Below are positions 1 through 7,380 of a stretch of 45,946 bases of DNA, piece after piece. The notes under the pieces were generated by a model. The model had not been told where the DNA came from and did no database searches. It saw nothing but the letters and a program-made list of their open reading frames with translations. The stretch lies in the NCBI GenBank assembly GCA_016293805.1, contig JAEDDI010000011.1, positions 1 through 45,946 of the forward strand, in the 5' to 3' direction. The number at the start of each line of letters is the position of its first letter. Positions within the stretch are counted from its first letter, which is position 1. The stretch is from Bacillota bacterium. GTDB taxonomy: Bacteria > Bacillota > Clostridia > Peptostreptococcales > Anaerovoracaceae. The position numbers and the translations under genes are program-made.

Positions 1-1796
1 AATTCTTTAAGTCTGTCCTCATCAGATTCAAGTGCCTTTATCTTGGCAGCCACATCATGCGATGAATTGATTTCCAGCACAAGATCAGCTTTTACCTTTT
101 CCCCCACAGGCATAGCATTCAGCGTCTTTTCCATTTCAATAGAAATCTCTCCTTCGTTTGAAAGGCATACAGGATAACCGGCAAGAGTGTTTGTAAATCT
201 GACATCTCTTACCTTGTCTCCCAGAACACCCTTCATTACATCAAGAACTGCTTTAAAGTCTTCGTTTTCCTTCTTTATGGCTTCTTTTTCCTCTTCAGTC
301 GAAAGATCAAACTCAGATGCATTGATATTCATGAACGTTTTTCCGTCATATTCTCCCATCATCTGAACCGTGAACTCATCCACATTGTCGGTCATGTAAA
401 GCACTTCGTATCCCTTATCCCTGGCTGCAGCCGCCTGAGGAAGCGCTTTAATCTTGTCTATTGTATCTCCGCTCGCATAGTAGATATGCTCCTGATCTTC
501 TTTCATCCTCATCACATATTCCTTGAGTGTAACACCCTTTTCACCGTCTTCTGATGACAGATATACAAGAAGATCCTGAAGCTTATCCTTGTTCATTCCA
601 TAACTGTTATATATGCCGAACTTGAGCTGAACACCGAATGCTCTGAAGAATTCCATGTACTTTTCTCTGTCATCTGACTGAATTTTAAGAAGTTCCGATG
701 TGATTTTCTTTTCGATATTCTTTGCTATAAGCTTGAGCTGTCTGTCGTGCTGAAGAAGTTCCCTTGAAATGTTCAGTGAAAGATCCGCACTGTCCACAAC
801 ACCTGCCACAAAGTTGAAATAGTCAGGAAGAAGATCTTCACATTTTTCCATAATCATTACACCGTTTGTATAAAGAGCAAGCCCTTTCTTGAAATCCTTG
901 GTGTAATAATCATATGCTGCCTTTGACGGAACATAAAGAAGTGCATCATATGAAATCTGTCCTTCAACACGTGTATGAATATGGCATACAGGATCGCTGA
1001 AATCATAGAATTTCTCTTTATAGTATGAGTTATAGTCATCGTCTGTAAGGTCTGCCTTGTTCTTCTTCCAGATCGGAACCATACTGTTGAGAGTTCTGTT
1101 TTCAATCACTGTCTCATATTCAGGTTCTGCATCTTCATCTTCATTCTCAACAGGTCTGCTTGTCTCAAAATCCATGGTTATCGGGTATGTTATATAGTCC
1201 GAATATTTCTTGACAAGTGCCGAAATCTTATACTGGTTAATATAATCGTCGTATTTTTCCTCGTCGGTGTCTTCCTTGATATGAAGAATTATATCTGTAC
1301 CGCAGCCATCCTTCTCAGCTTCATCTATCTGATATCCGTCAGCCCCTTCCGATATCCATCTGTATGCGCTGTCGCTTCCGTACTTCTTTGTGAGAACCTC
1401 AACATGGTCGCTTACCATGAATGCCGAATAGAATCCCACACCGAACTGACCTATGATATCTATGTCTTCCTTCGCTTCGTTTTCATTCTTGAAATCAAAC
1501 GAACCGCTCTTTGCAATAGTTCCAAGGTTGGTTTCAAGCTCATCTCTTGTCATTCCGATACCGTTATCGGATACAGTAAGAGTCCTTGCATCCTTGTCAA
1601 TTGCAATAGAAATTCCAAATCCGTCTCTGCTAAGGCCGCTCTTTTTTTCTTCAAGCAGCATATAATAGAGCTTGTCAATCGCATCGCTTGCATTTGATAT
1701 AATCTCTCTCAGAAAAATTTCCTTATGTGTATAGATTGAGTTAATCATCATATCAAGCAGTTTCTTCGATTCCGCTTTAAATTCCTGCTTACTCAT
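1..1796 (-). CDS. htpG: Molecular chaperone HtpG (Hsp90), C-terminus cut by the window edge
   Basis: ATP-dependent cytosolic chaperone of the GHKL ATPase fold. Translation from the ATG at 1796 begins MSKQEFKAESKKLLDMMINS. It shows the Hsp90 ATP-site signatures in order: EIISNASDAIDKL (about residues 31-43), DNGIGMT and GQFGVGFYS. The middle domain follows and the frame stays open to base 1. About 598 residues are visible, so only a few dozen C-terminal residues of a typical 620-640 residue HtpG are missing. It has its own promoter overlapped by a CIRCE operator (see those entries), and a terminator separates it from the alcohol dehydrogenase upstream. It is therefore probably a single heat-regulated unit. 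Identity is certain; only the end is unseen. Confidence 0.97.
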   Translation of the reverse strand, partial: MSKQEFKAESKKLLDMMINSIYTHKEIFLREIISNASDAIDKLYYMLLEEKKSGLSRDGFGISIAIDKDARTLTVSDNGIGMTRDELETNLGTIAKSGSFDFKNENEAKEDIDIIGQFGVGFYSAFMVSDHVEVLTKKYGSDSAYRWISEGADGYQIDEAEKDGCGTDIILHIKEDTDEEKYDDYINQYKISALVKKYSDYITYPITMDFETSRPVENEDEDAEPEYETVIENRTLNSMVPIWKKNKADLTDDDYNSYYKEKFYDFSDPVCHIHTRVEGQISYDALLYVPSKAAYDYYTKDFKKGLALYTNGVMIMEKCEDLLPDYFNFVAGVVDSADLSLNISRELLQHDRQLKLIAKNIEKKITSELLKIQSDDREKYMEFFRAFGVQLKFGIYNSYGMNKDKLQDLLVYLSSEDGEKGVTLKEYVMRMKEDQEHIYYASGDTIDKIKALPQAAAARDKGYEVLYMTDNVDEFTVQMMGEYDGKTFMNINASEFDLSTEEEKEAIKKENEDFKAVLDVMKGVLGDKVRDVRFTNTLAGYPVCLSNEGEISIEMEKTLNAMPVGEKVKADLVLEINSSHDVAAKIKALESDEDRLKE

Positions 1797-1839
1797 AATT
1801 ATCGTTCCCCTCTCTTTCGTTCATTAACGTACAATAAAG

Positions 1840-1867
1840 ATTATATCACTTCTGTTAGCACTGTCAA
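1840..1867 (-). promoter_or_regulatory. Sigma-A promoter of htpG
   Basis: On the minus strand a perfect -35 TTGACA (1862-1867) and a perfect -10 TATAAT (1840-1845) are separated by 16 bases. The predicted transcription start is about 40 bases upstream of the htpG ATG. Half of the CIRCE inverted repeat covers the -35 and spacer, so a bound repressor would block RNA polymerase directly. Confidence 0.88.
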
Positions 1868-1881
1868 GAGGTGAGTGCTAA
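1855..1881. promoter_or_regulatory. CIRCE operator (HrcA-binding inverted repeat)
   Basis: The plus strand reads TTAGCACTG, nine bases, GAGTGCTAA. The CIRCE consensus is TTAGCACTC-N9-GAGTGCTAA, so 17 of 18 arm bases match; the single mismatch is the last base of the left arm. CIRCE is the site of the heat-shock repressor HrcA, normally found at groESL and hrcA-grpE-dnaK. Here it overlaps the htpG promoter. The hrcA gene is not in this window. Confidence 0.93.
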
Positions 1882-1891
1882 AAAGACATAA

Positions 1892-1917
1892 AGAAAAAGA
1901 CCGGAATAAACCGGTCT
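1892..1917 (-). terminator. Intrinsic terminator after the alcohol dehydrogenase gene
   Basis: Minus strand: stem AGACCGG, six-base loop, CCGGTCT, followed by a run of five T. It starts 19 bases after the dehydrogenase stop codon and isolates that gene from htpG. Confidence 0.88.
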
Positions 1918-1935
1918 GCTTTCTGCGAAGATATT

Positions 1936-3117
1936 TTAAAAATCGACTTCTGTTCCGTAGTATGTACATTTGAACAGTTTTGCCATTGCTGCAGGATCTA
2001 TAGCTCTAGGGTTTGAACCTGTGCACGCATCTCCAACGGCAAGTTCTGCAATTTTGTCCAGTTTCTCATTGAATTCCTTTTCGTCAATTCCAAATTCTGC
2101 AAGTGTTGCAGGAATGCCAAGTCTGCTGTTGAATTCGCTGATTTTTTCACAAAGACTGTTTACCAGTGCAGTCTCCGATGCTCCGGCAAGACCCATTCTT
2201 CTTGCAATTTCAGCATATCTTGATGCTGCTGTGCTGTCTTTTGCGTTATACCTGATAACATAAGGAAGGTATATTGCGTTTGCGCATCCGTGAGGAATGT
2301 GTCCTGTCGAAAATGCTGCGCCTGTCTTATGTGCCATTGAATGAACGATACCAAGAAGTGCGTTTGAAAATGCCATGCCGGCAAGGCACTGTGCATAATG
2401 CATCTGCTCTCTTGCATCCATATTCCCGTTATATGATGCAGGAAGATAATCAAGAACCATTTCAATAGCCTGAAGGGCAAGCGGGTCTGTAAAAGGTCCG
2501 TTAAGTGTCGAAACATATGCCTCTATTGCATGTGTCAGCGCATCCATTCCTGTATATGCAACCTGTTTTACAGGAAGTCCTGCAACAAGTTCAGGATCAA
2601 CTATAGCAACATCGGGAGTGATGTTGAAGTCTGCAAGCGGATACTTAACGCCTGTGCTGTAGTCTGTAATTACCGAAAAAGCAGTTACCTCTGTTGCAGT
2701 TCCTGATGTTGAAGGAATCGCAGCAAATCTTGCTTTCTGTCTGAGTTCCGGAAATCCGAACGGTGTAATCAGGTCTTCGAATTTAATTTCCGGATATTCA
2801 TAAAACGCCCACATTGCCTTAGCTGCATCTATAGGAGAGCCACCGCCCATTGATACAATCCAGTCGGGCTCAAATCTTCTCATTGCCTGCGCACCTCTCA
2901 TTACTGTTTCAACTGAAGGATCCGGCTCAACTCCTTCGAACACTTCAACTTCCATTCCTCCTTCTTTAAGATATGAAACAGCCTTGTCCAGAAATCCCTG
3001 TCTCTTCATAGAACCTCCGCCGACAACCAGGATAGCCTTTTTTCCACCCAGATTTTTCAGTTCTTCCAGGCATCCTTTTCCATGATAAATGTCTCTTGGT
3101 AATGTAAATCTTGCCAT
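1936..3117 (-). CDS. Iron-containing (group III) alcohol dehydrogenase
   Basis: The 393-residue protein has the FucO/butanol dehydrogenase fold. GGGSPIDAAKA at about residue 91 is the nucleotide-binding signature. The four metal ligands of the family are visible as D192 and H196 (MDALTHAIE), H259 (VHSMAH) and H273 (HIPHG). The family interconverts aldehydes or ketones and alcohols with NAD(P)H; in anaerobes this usually serves to reoxidise fermentative NADH. Substrate (ethanol, butanol, 1,3-propanediol, lactaldehyde) cannot be read from sequence. The ATG at 3117 has an AAGGAG site upstream. The gene stands alone between terminators and is preceded by two probable Rex operators, which would derepress it when the NADH/NAD+ ratio is high. 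Confidence in the family is very high, in the substrate low. Confidence 0.95.
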   Translation of the reverse strand: MARFTLPRDIYHGKGCLEELKNLGGKKAILVVGGGSMKRQGFLDKAVSYLKEGGMEVEVFEGVEPDPSVETVMRGAQAMRRFEPDWIVSMGGGSPIDAAKAMWAFYEYPEIKFEDLITPFGFPELRQKARFAAIPSTSGTATEVTAFSVITDYSTGVKYPLADFNITPDVAIVDPELVAGLPVKQVAYTGMDALTHAIEAYVSTLNGPFTDPLALQAIEMVLDYLPASYNGNMDAREQMHYAQCLAGMAFSNALLGIVHSMAHKTGAAFSTGHIPHGCANAIYLPYVIRYNAKDSTAASRYAEIARRMGLAGASETALVNSLCEKISEFNSRLGIPATLAEFGIDEKEFNEKLDKIAELAVGDACTGSNPRAIDPAAMAKLFKCTYYGTEVDF

Positions 3118-3146
3118 ATCTTCTTCTCCTTTTCTGAATAAAACAA

Positions 3147-3164
3147 TTGTTAAACTTTTAACGA
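3147..3164. promoter_or_regulatory. Probable Rex operator, proximal copy
   Basis: The sequence TTGTTAA-ACTT-TTAACGA differs by one base from the clostridial Rex consensus as I recall it (TTGTTAA-N4-TTAACAA). It lies about 30 bases before the dehydrogenase ATG. Rex is a redox-sensing repressor released from DNA by NADH, and fermentative alcohol dehydrogenase genes are its classical targets. Confidence 0.72.
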
Positions 3165-3177
3165 TTACAGGATAACA

Positions 3178-3195
3178 TCGTTAAACTTTTAACGC
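3178..3195. promoter_or_regulatory. Probable Rex operator, distal copy
   Basis: TCGTTAA-ACTT-TTAACGC repeats the 15-base core GTTAAACTTTTAACG of the proximal copy exactly, 31 bases away, about three helical turns. A candidate promoter for the dehydrogenase (TTGCGT, 17 bases, TATCCT on the minus strand, about 3173-3201) overlaps this copy, so binding would occlude it. The outer bases fit the Rex consensus less well than those of the proximal copy. Confidence 0.62.
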
Positions 3196-3315
3196 AATCT
3201 CTTTTTAATAGAAACATCAAAATACAGCAATAATATATGACCGCTAAGGCATACTAATCATCTGTCTAAGGAAAATCCCTATAACATACGGACAATTTTG
3301 CTGTGCTTGTATTAC

Positions 3316-3345
3316 AAAAGGCAGGCCCTTCAGTGACCTGCCTTT
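3316..3345 (-). terminator. Terminator after the PepSY protein gene
   Basis: Minus strand: AAAGGCAGG, eleven-base loop, CCTGCCTTT running into a short T stretch, 12 bases past the stop codon at 3357. The arms are a perfect nine-base inverted repeat. Confidence 0.82.
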
Positions 3346-3356
3346 CCGTTTTTATT

Positions 3357-3860
3357 TTATCTTCTGTATGTCTTGTCCCATTCAAGAATTTTGCCTGTTG
3401 CAGCATGTACTTCATACTCGAAATAGTATGATGATGTGCTGAATCTTACCTTGTATATCCACTGCCCGTCATCCTTTTTCAGTGTACATGTTCCCGATTC
3501 AACAGTCGAACGCCTGAAATTTCCGAAAGATATAACTTTTGTTCTGGCCTGAGACTTTGACAGAGACTTTGCTCCTGTGTTTTTTACCCTGTTGAAGTCA
3601 ACAGATTTTTCAAGAAGCACACCATATCTGCTGTACTCGAAACTGTATTCGGCTCCGTTTGATTTTTTTGTGAATTCAATTTCATATACTCCATCGTCCG
3701 AATCCTTTTCAACAGCAGTTACCTGGGAAGATGTCACCCCTGCACTCTTGAGCGCCTTTGCATATGCCTGTGATAAAGTCACAGTTCCTGCCGCAAACGC
3801 ACCTGTCGATAATGTAAACATCACAGCTGCCATAACAATTACTGATACAATCTTTTTCAT
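3357..3860 (-). CDS. Secreted PepSY-domain protein
   Basis: The 167-residue protein starts with a classical Sec signal peptide (MKK, hydrophobic core, cleavage near AFA-A at 23/24). The mature part has two copies of the PepSY pattern: an alpha helix carrying a SQAYAKAL- or SKSQARTK-type motif, then beta strands ending in FEYSRYGVLLE and FEYEVHAATGKILEW. PepSY domains are small extracytoplasmic modules found in peptidase propeptides and two-component systems; their ligands are mostly unknown. The mature chain is slightly basic, while the neighbouring PepSY lipoprotein is strongly acidic. The gene lies 12 bases after that lipoprotein gene and just downstream of a histidine kinase/response regulator pair. 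Molecular function is unknown. Confidence 0.85.
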   Translation of the reverse strand: MKKIVSVIVMAAVMFTLSTGAFAAGTVTLSQAYAKALKSAGVTSSQVTAVEKDSDDGVYEIEFTKKSNGAEYSFEYSRYGVLLEKSVDFNRVKNTGAKSLSKSQARTKVISFGNFRRSTVESGTCTLKKDDGQWIYKVRFSTSSYYFEYEVHAATGKILEWDKTYRR

Positions 3861-3872
3861 ATTGTCCCTCCT

Positions 3873-4409
3873 CTAATCATAAACACTCTCAATATCTTTC
3901 TCTATAATATCACCTGAAACACCATCTATTTCAAAGCCGTACTCGTATTCTTTATAGACGATTTCTATCTCATATACTGTCCTTCCGTCATCGTAGTCTT
4001 CCTTTGCCTTCACTATATTCTTTTCAGCTGCACCGCTTACCTCTCCCAGCGCGATGTTCTTTGCCGCTGCAAGACCTATTGTACTTTCGTCTGATGATGG
4101 CAGATTGTCGTCACCTGTCTGACCCTTATTATCGTTCTCAGTCGATGCATTCAGCACGCTGCCGTCCTTCTTTGAGATATCGAATGAATACTCCACGCCA
4201 TCGTAATAAATCTCGATATCATATTCATTCTCGTCTTCCTCAACAGAAACAACATCATCTTTTCCTGCACCTTCCACATGCATCAGTGCTTCATTTATCG
4301 CATCATCTCTTGAAACTTCTGCCGATGCAGCGGTTCCGCATGCTGCAAGCCCTGCTGCAAGCAATGCTGTTAAAGCAAACACTGTAATTGTCTTTAATAT
4401 CTTCACCAT
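3873..4409 (-). CDS. PepSY-domain lipoprotein
   Basis: The 178-residue product has a lipoprotein signal (hydrophobic stretch, lipobox LAAC with C24), so it should be anchored on the outer face of the membrane. Two PepSY repeats follow, at about residues 30-85 (SRDDAINEAL to FDISKKDGSVL) and 110-175 (GLAAAKNIAL to FEIDGVSGDIIEK), joined by an Asn/Asp/Ser-rich linker. The mature protein is extremely acidic. A GGAGG ribosome site precedes the ATG at 4409. By position it is probably the output or accessory sensor of the two-component system immediately upstream; that link is inference. Confidence 0.85.
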   Translation of the reverse strand: MVKILKTITVFALTALLAAGLAACGTAASAEVSRDDAINEALMHVEGAGKDDVVSVEEDENEYDIEIYYDGVEYSFDISKKDGSVLNASTENDNKGQTGDDNLPSSDESTIGLAAAKNIALGEVSGAAEKNIVKAKEDYDDGRTVYEIEIVYKEYEYGFEIDGVSGDIIEKDIESVYD

Positions 4410-4445
4410 ATTTCCTCCTCTCTTTTATGGGTATATAATATATAA

Positions 4446-4472
4446 GCCGGATTAATCTGAAATTACTCCGGC
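4446..4472 (-). terminator. Weak hairpin after the histidine kinase gene
   Basis: Minus strand: GCCGGA, fifteen-base loop, TCCGGC, then an AT-rich stretch rather than a clean T run. It may be a leaky terminator allowing read-through into the PepSY genes. The AT-rich stretch (TATATTATA) could itself serve as a -10 for the lipoprotein, but I find no convincing -35. Confidence 0.45.
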
Positions 4473-4484
4473 ATTAAGATTAAA

Positions 4485-5834
4485 TTAATTTTTCGGAAAC
4501 CACACAGAGAAAACGCTTCCGCTTCCCGGTTTACTCTTCACATCACATTTTCCTCCGTGAACTTCAGTCAGCGACTTTACAATTGAAAGGCCGAGCCCTG
4601 CAGAATCATTGGAGCTTCGCCCTGCCTGATAGAATCTGTCCCATATTTTGTCTATGTGCTCCTCAGAAATCCCCGGTCCGTCATCTGCCACATCAACTCT
4701 CGCAAAACAGCCGGAGGTGGCAAGAGACAGCTTTACATTGCCCGTTCCGTCAGGATTCTTCCCGTATTTTACCGCATTGTCAATAAGATTGACAAGTATG
4801 CGTATTACCATCGCATAATCTCCTGTGATATGAACACCCTCCTGTATATCTGTTACAATGCTGACACCCTTTTCTTTTGCGATGACATTCTGCTGCTCTG
4901 CAGTCAATTCACACAGCTCGCTCAGATCGATATCTTCCCTTTCAGGATTAAGCCTTCCACTGTCGCTTCTTGAAAGAGTAAGCAGCCTGCTCACCAGTGA
5001 TGACATGGACTTTGCACTTCTGTTAATTGCCTGAAGCGCCCTTCCGGAATACTCGGCATCCTCCATTCCGTATTCACTTTGAGAAATCATAACCGCCAGC
5101 GGTGTTCTGAGTTCATGTGACACATCAGATATGAACTGCTTCTGATTATTAAACGTTGTTTCAAGACTGTCAAACATTCCATTAAATGCATCAGCCAGCC
5201 TGTCTATCTCATCGTTATTCCCCGATCTGTCAATTCGTCGGGAAAGATCCCCGCTTTTCTGTATTCCCCGTGCCGCTTCTGTAACCTCTCTTACAGGGGC
5301 AAATGCCCTCTTGGTAATAATGTATCCTCCTACCGCCGCCGCAATTACAAGCAGCGGAATACATATTATAACCATACGGAATATGAATGCAAACGATCCT
5401 GATTCAGCCGGATTCTCGATAATTCCCCTTACCCACACAGGATTTCTGTCAATCATGAACATTCTGTCATATATAAACCATTCTTCTCCGTCTTCTGTAC
5501 AAACTTTGCTGATATTCTCATCTTCGAACACACTTCCTCCGTAAACTCCCGCAGGAAACCTTCCTTCAATGAGCTTCTTGTTCCGGTCATATATGGAAAT
5601 GTACACGTTATCATCGTAAAGCTCAATCTCATCATCAAGAAGGAAAAAACCGTCTGAAACCCACACTATATGCTCACTCGCATCAGTCACCTCATCTATA
5701 AGGTCTGTCTGCGCGGCATCTGCCGCATTATCTGCCCATGAAAACTCAACTATGGTGACAAGAATCACAGCTATTACCAGGATAAATACGGTGTACCAGA
5801 TTGTGATTTTAGTAATAATTGAATTTCTTTTCAT
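4485..5834 (-). CDS. Membrane sensor histidine kinase (OmpR/VanS partner class)
   Basis: The 449-residue protein has a transmembrane helix at about 9-30, an extracytoplasmic sensor region 31-150 and a second helix at about 151-173. A HAMP linker follows to about 228. The HisKA segment SDVSHELRTPLAVM has phospho-acceptor H240. The ATPase domain shows the N box NLIDNAVKY (349-357), DDGPGI (384-389) and GLGLSIV (413-419). The sensor region is acidic and does not resemble a domain I can name. Its start overlaps the response regulator stop by four bases (ATGA), so the pair is co-translated. The signal is unknown; PepSY neighbours suggest cell-envelope, cation or peptide sensing. Confidence 0.95.
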   Translation of the reverse strand: MKRNSIITKITIWYTVFILVIAVILVTIVEFSWADNAADAAQTDLIDEVTDASEHIVWVSDGFFLLDDEIELYDDNVYISIYDRNKKLIEGRFPAGVYGGSVFEDENISKVCTEDGEEWFIYDRMFMIDRNPVWVRGIIENPAESGSFAFIFRMVIICIPLLVIAAAVGGYIITKRAFAPVREVTEAARGIQKSGDLSRRIDRSGNNDEIDRLADAFNGMFDSLETTFNNQKQFISDVSHELRTPLAVMISQSEYGMEDAEYSGRALQAINRSAKSMSSLVSRLLTLSRSDSGRLNPEREDIDLSELCELTAEQQNVIAKEKGVSIVTDIQEGVHITGDYAMVIRILVNLIDNAVKYGKNPDGTGNVKLSLATSGCFARVDVADDGPGISEEHIDKIWDRFYQAGRSSNDSAGLGLSIVKSLTEVHGGKCDVKSKPGSGSVFSVWFPKN

Positions 5835-6496
5835 CGGATTATATACCCTGCACCCTTCACTGTCTCAATCAGTTTGAATTCCGCGTCTCCGTCAACCTTC
5901 TTCCTCAGATGATGAATGAAAACATCAACAACATTTGATGCGCCGTCATAGTCAAAATTCCACAGATTATTAATAATCCTGTCCCTTGACATCACTCTTC
6001 CCCTGTTTCTCAGAAGAAGTTCAAGGATATCAAATTCTCTTGCAGTAAGCTTTATCTCTTTTCCGCCTCTTGACACTGTCCTTGCAGCCTTGTCAACTCT
6101 CAGATCTCCTGCACATATGACGTTTTCTGTTTTTTCACCCTTGCGTCTTGTCATCGCCCTGACTCTGGCGAGAAGTTCATCAAAATCAAAAGGTTTTACA
6201 AGATAATCATCTGCCCCCGCATCAAGACCTGCTACCTTGTCCTCGGTGGTTCCAAGCGCAGTCAGAAGAAGAACCGGTGTCTCAATTCCCCTGTTTCTCA
6301 TCTCCTTCAGAACTCCGATGCCTGTAATTCCCGGCATCATAATATCCATGATAATCCCGTCATATTCGGCGCACCGTATATAATCGAGTGCGTCCTCTCC
6401 AGTAAGAACCGCATCTACAGTATAATGCTCGTTCTTCAGTTTTCTTTCGATTATTTCGTTAAGATCGGGCTGATCTTCCACAACCAGTATTCTCAT
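5831..6496 (-). CDS. OmpR/PhoB-family response regulator
   Basis: The 221-residue protein has an N-terminal receiver domain with acidic pocket E7/D8, phospho-acceptor D51 in IIMDIMMPG, T79 and K101 in LVKPFDFDELL. A C-terminal winged-helix DNA-binding domain contains ELLLRNRGRVMSRDRI and NVVDVFIHHLRKKVD. It is the first gene of the unit with the histidine kinase and two PepSY proteins. A good Shine-Dalgarno sequence (GAGGAGG) lies before the ATG at 6496. Targets probably include the adjacent PepSY genes; this is inferred from position only. Confidence 0.96.
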   Translation of the reverse strand: MRILVVEDQPDLNEIIERKLKNEHYTVDAVLTGEDALDYIRCAEYDGIIMDIMMPGITGIGVLKEMRNRGIETPVLLLTALGTTEDKVAGLDAGADDYLVKPFDFDELLARVRAMTRRKGEKTENVICAGDLRVDKAARTVSRGGKEIKLTAREFDILELLLRNRGRVMSRDRIINNLWNFDYDGASNVVDVFIHHLRKKVDGDAEFKLIETVKGAGYIIR

Positions 6497-6548
6497 TGTT
6501 TTATTCCTCCTCGGGATGAATATATCAGTTCTTCATTAAGATACAGTT

Positions 6549-6574
6549 AAAAAGGCGCATAAACCGTATGCGCC
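6549..6574 (-). terminator. Terminator of the miaB-to-thioesterase operon
   Basis: Minus strand: GGCGCAT, seven-base loop, ATGCGCC, followed by five T, directly after the thioesterase stop codon. It separates that operon from the two-component system. Confidence 0.9.
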
Positions 6575-6581
6575 CATAATC

Positions 6582-6980
6582 TCAGAGTTTTGCTGCTGTC
6601 CCTGTGAACACTGCACACAGTTTGCCGTTTCCGTCAGTTACATCTACTGTACAGAAAGTTGTTCTCTTCCCGGTTTTTACAGCTCTGCATCTTGCGTACA
6701 GGCTTCCGGACTGTGCCGCATTAAGAAAAGAAATGTTCGAATCAATAGCAACAGATACTTTATGTATGTTGTTTGTGCATACCGCAAACGCAAAATCTGC
6801 AAGTGTAAAATATACTCCACCCATTACAGTTCCCGCAGCATTCAGATGTTCCTTCGTTATTTCCATGCTGCATACAGCATAGTCATCTCCGATTTCATCA
6901 ATCACCATTCCGCTGCCTGTCGCAAATCTGTCATTTTCAAACAGTTCTCTCGCCTCATCGATATTCTTAAACGTACTCAA
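6582..6980 (-). CDS. PaaI-type hotdog-fold thioesterase
   Basis: The 132-residue protein has the hotdog signature HLNAAGTVMGGVYFTLADFAFA at about residues 46-67, with the glycine turn and the Asp of the PaaI/YbaW-like acyl-CoA thioesterases. It probably hydrolyses a small or aryl acyl-CoA in the cytosol; the substrate is unknown. The start is TTG at 6980, with AGGA eight bases upstream and a 14-base overlap with the DUF3830 gene. The first internal ATG would remove the first strand of the fold. It is the last gene of the miaB operon. Confidence 0.88.
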   Translation of the reverse strand: MSTFKNIDEARELFENDRFATGSGMVIDEIGDDYAVCSMEITKEHLNAAGTVMGGVYFTLADFAFAVCTNNIHKVSVAIDSNISFLNAAQSGSLYARCRAVKTGKRTTFCTVDVTDGNGKLCAVFTGTAAKL

Positions 6981-7380
6981 TTTCTATATCCTGAGCTCCT
7001 TCCCAAAGAACTTTCTTTCCAACTTCATTCAATTTGTCAAGGTTGTCTGTAATTGTAAGAAAATGATTGCCGGAAAGCTGTCCCGAGCAGCTTGAAAACA
7101 TGCACATTCCGTATGCAAGAATAATTTCCATCTCACTGACACCGCCTATATATAACAGCATCTGCCCCATCTGAGGATGACTTGTATTGTTCTCATAACC
7201 AAGTCCTGTTCTCTCATCTCCGTATGGAATCCACACTGCTTCACCTGACCATCTGACATGTATAACCTTGTTCTTTAGCGGAAGCATCTTTCTGAACACT
7301 TCACATGTCTTGGGTGCCTTTTCCTCTTCAAGCACAGCATTAAATTCAACTCCTGCAATAGTTACTTTAACTTTTGTCAT
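6967..7380 (-). CDS. DUF3830 / cyclophilin-like domain protein
   Basis: The 137-residue protein has the pattern I associate with DUF3830: an N-terminal beta strand VKVTIAGVEFNAVLEEEKAPKTCEVFRKMLP, then HVRWSGEAVWIPYG and the glycine-rich MGQMLLYIGG. These proteins have a cyclophilin-like beta barrel but no established proline isomerase activity. Its ATG at 7380 has a strong AAGGAG site and overlaps the upstream GTPase by 14 bases. No signal peptide, so cytosolic. Function unknown; operon context is translation (miaB and a ribosomal GTPase-nuclease). Confidence 0.78.
   Translation of the reverse strand: MTKVKVTIAGVEFNAVLEEEKAPKTCEVFRKMLPLKNKVIHVRWSGEAVWIPYGDERTGLGYENNTSHPQMGQMLLYIGGVSEMEIILAYGMCMFSSCSGQLSGNHFLTITDNLDKLNEVGKKVLWEGAQDIEIEYV

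Noticed and set aside
3149..3194. CRISPR-like repeat pair before the alcohol dehydrogenase gene
   Set aside because: There are only two copies, they are palindromic operator-like sites 31 bases apart, and no cas genes are present.
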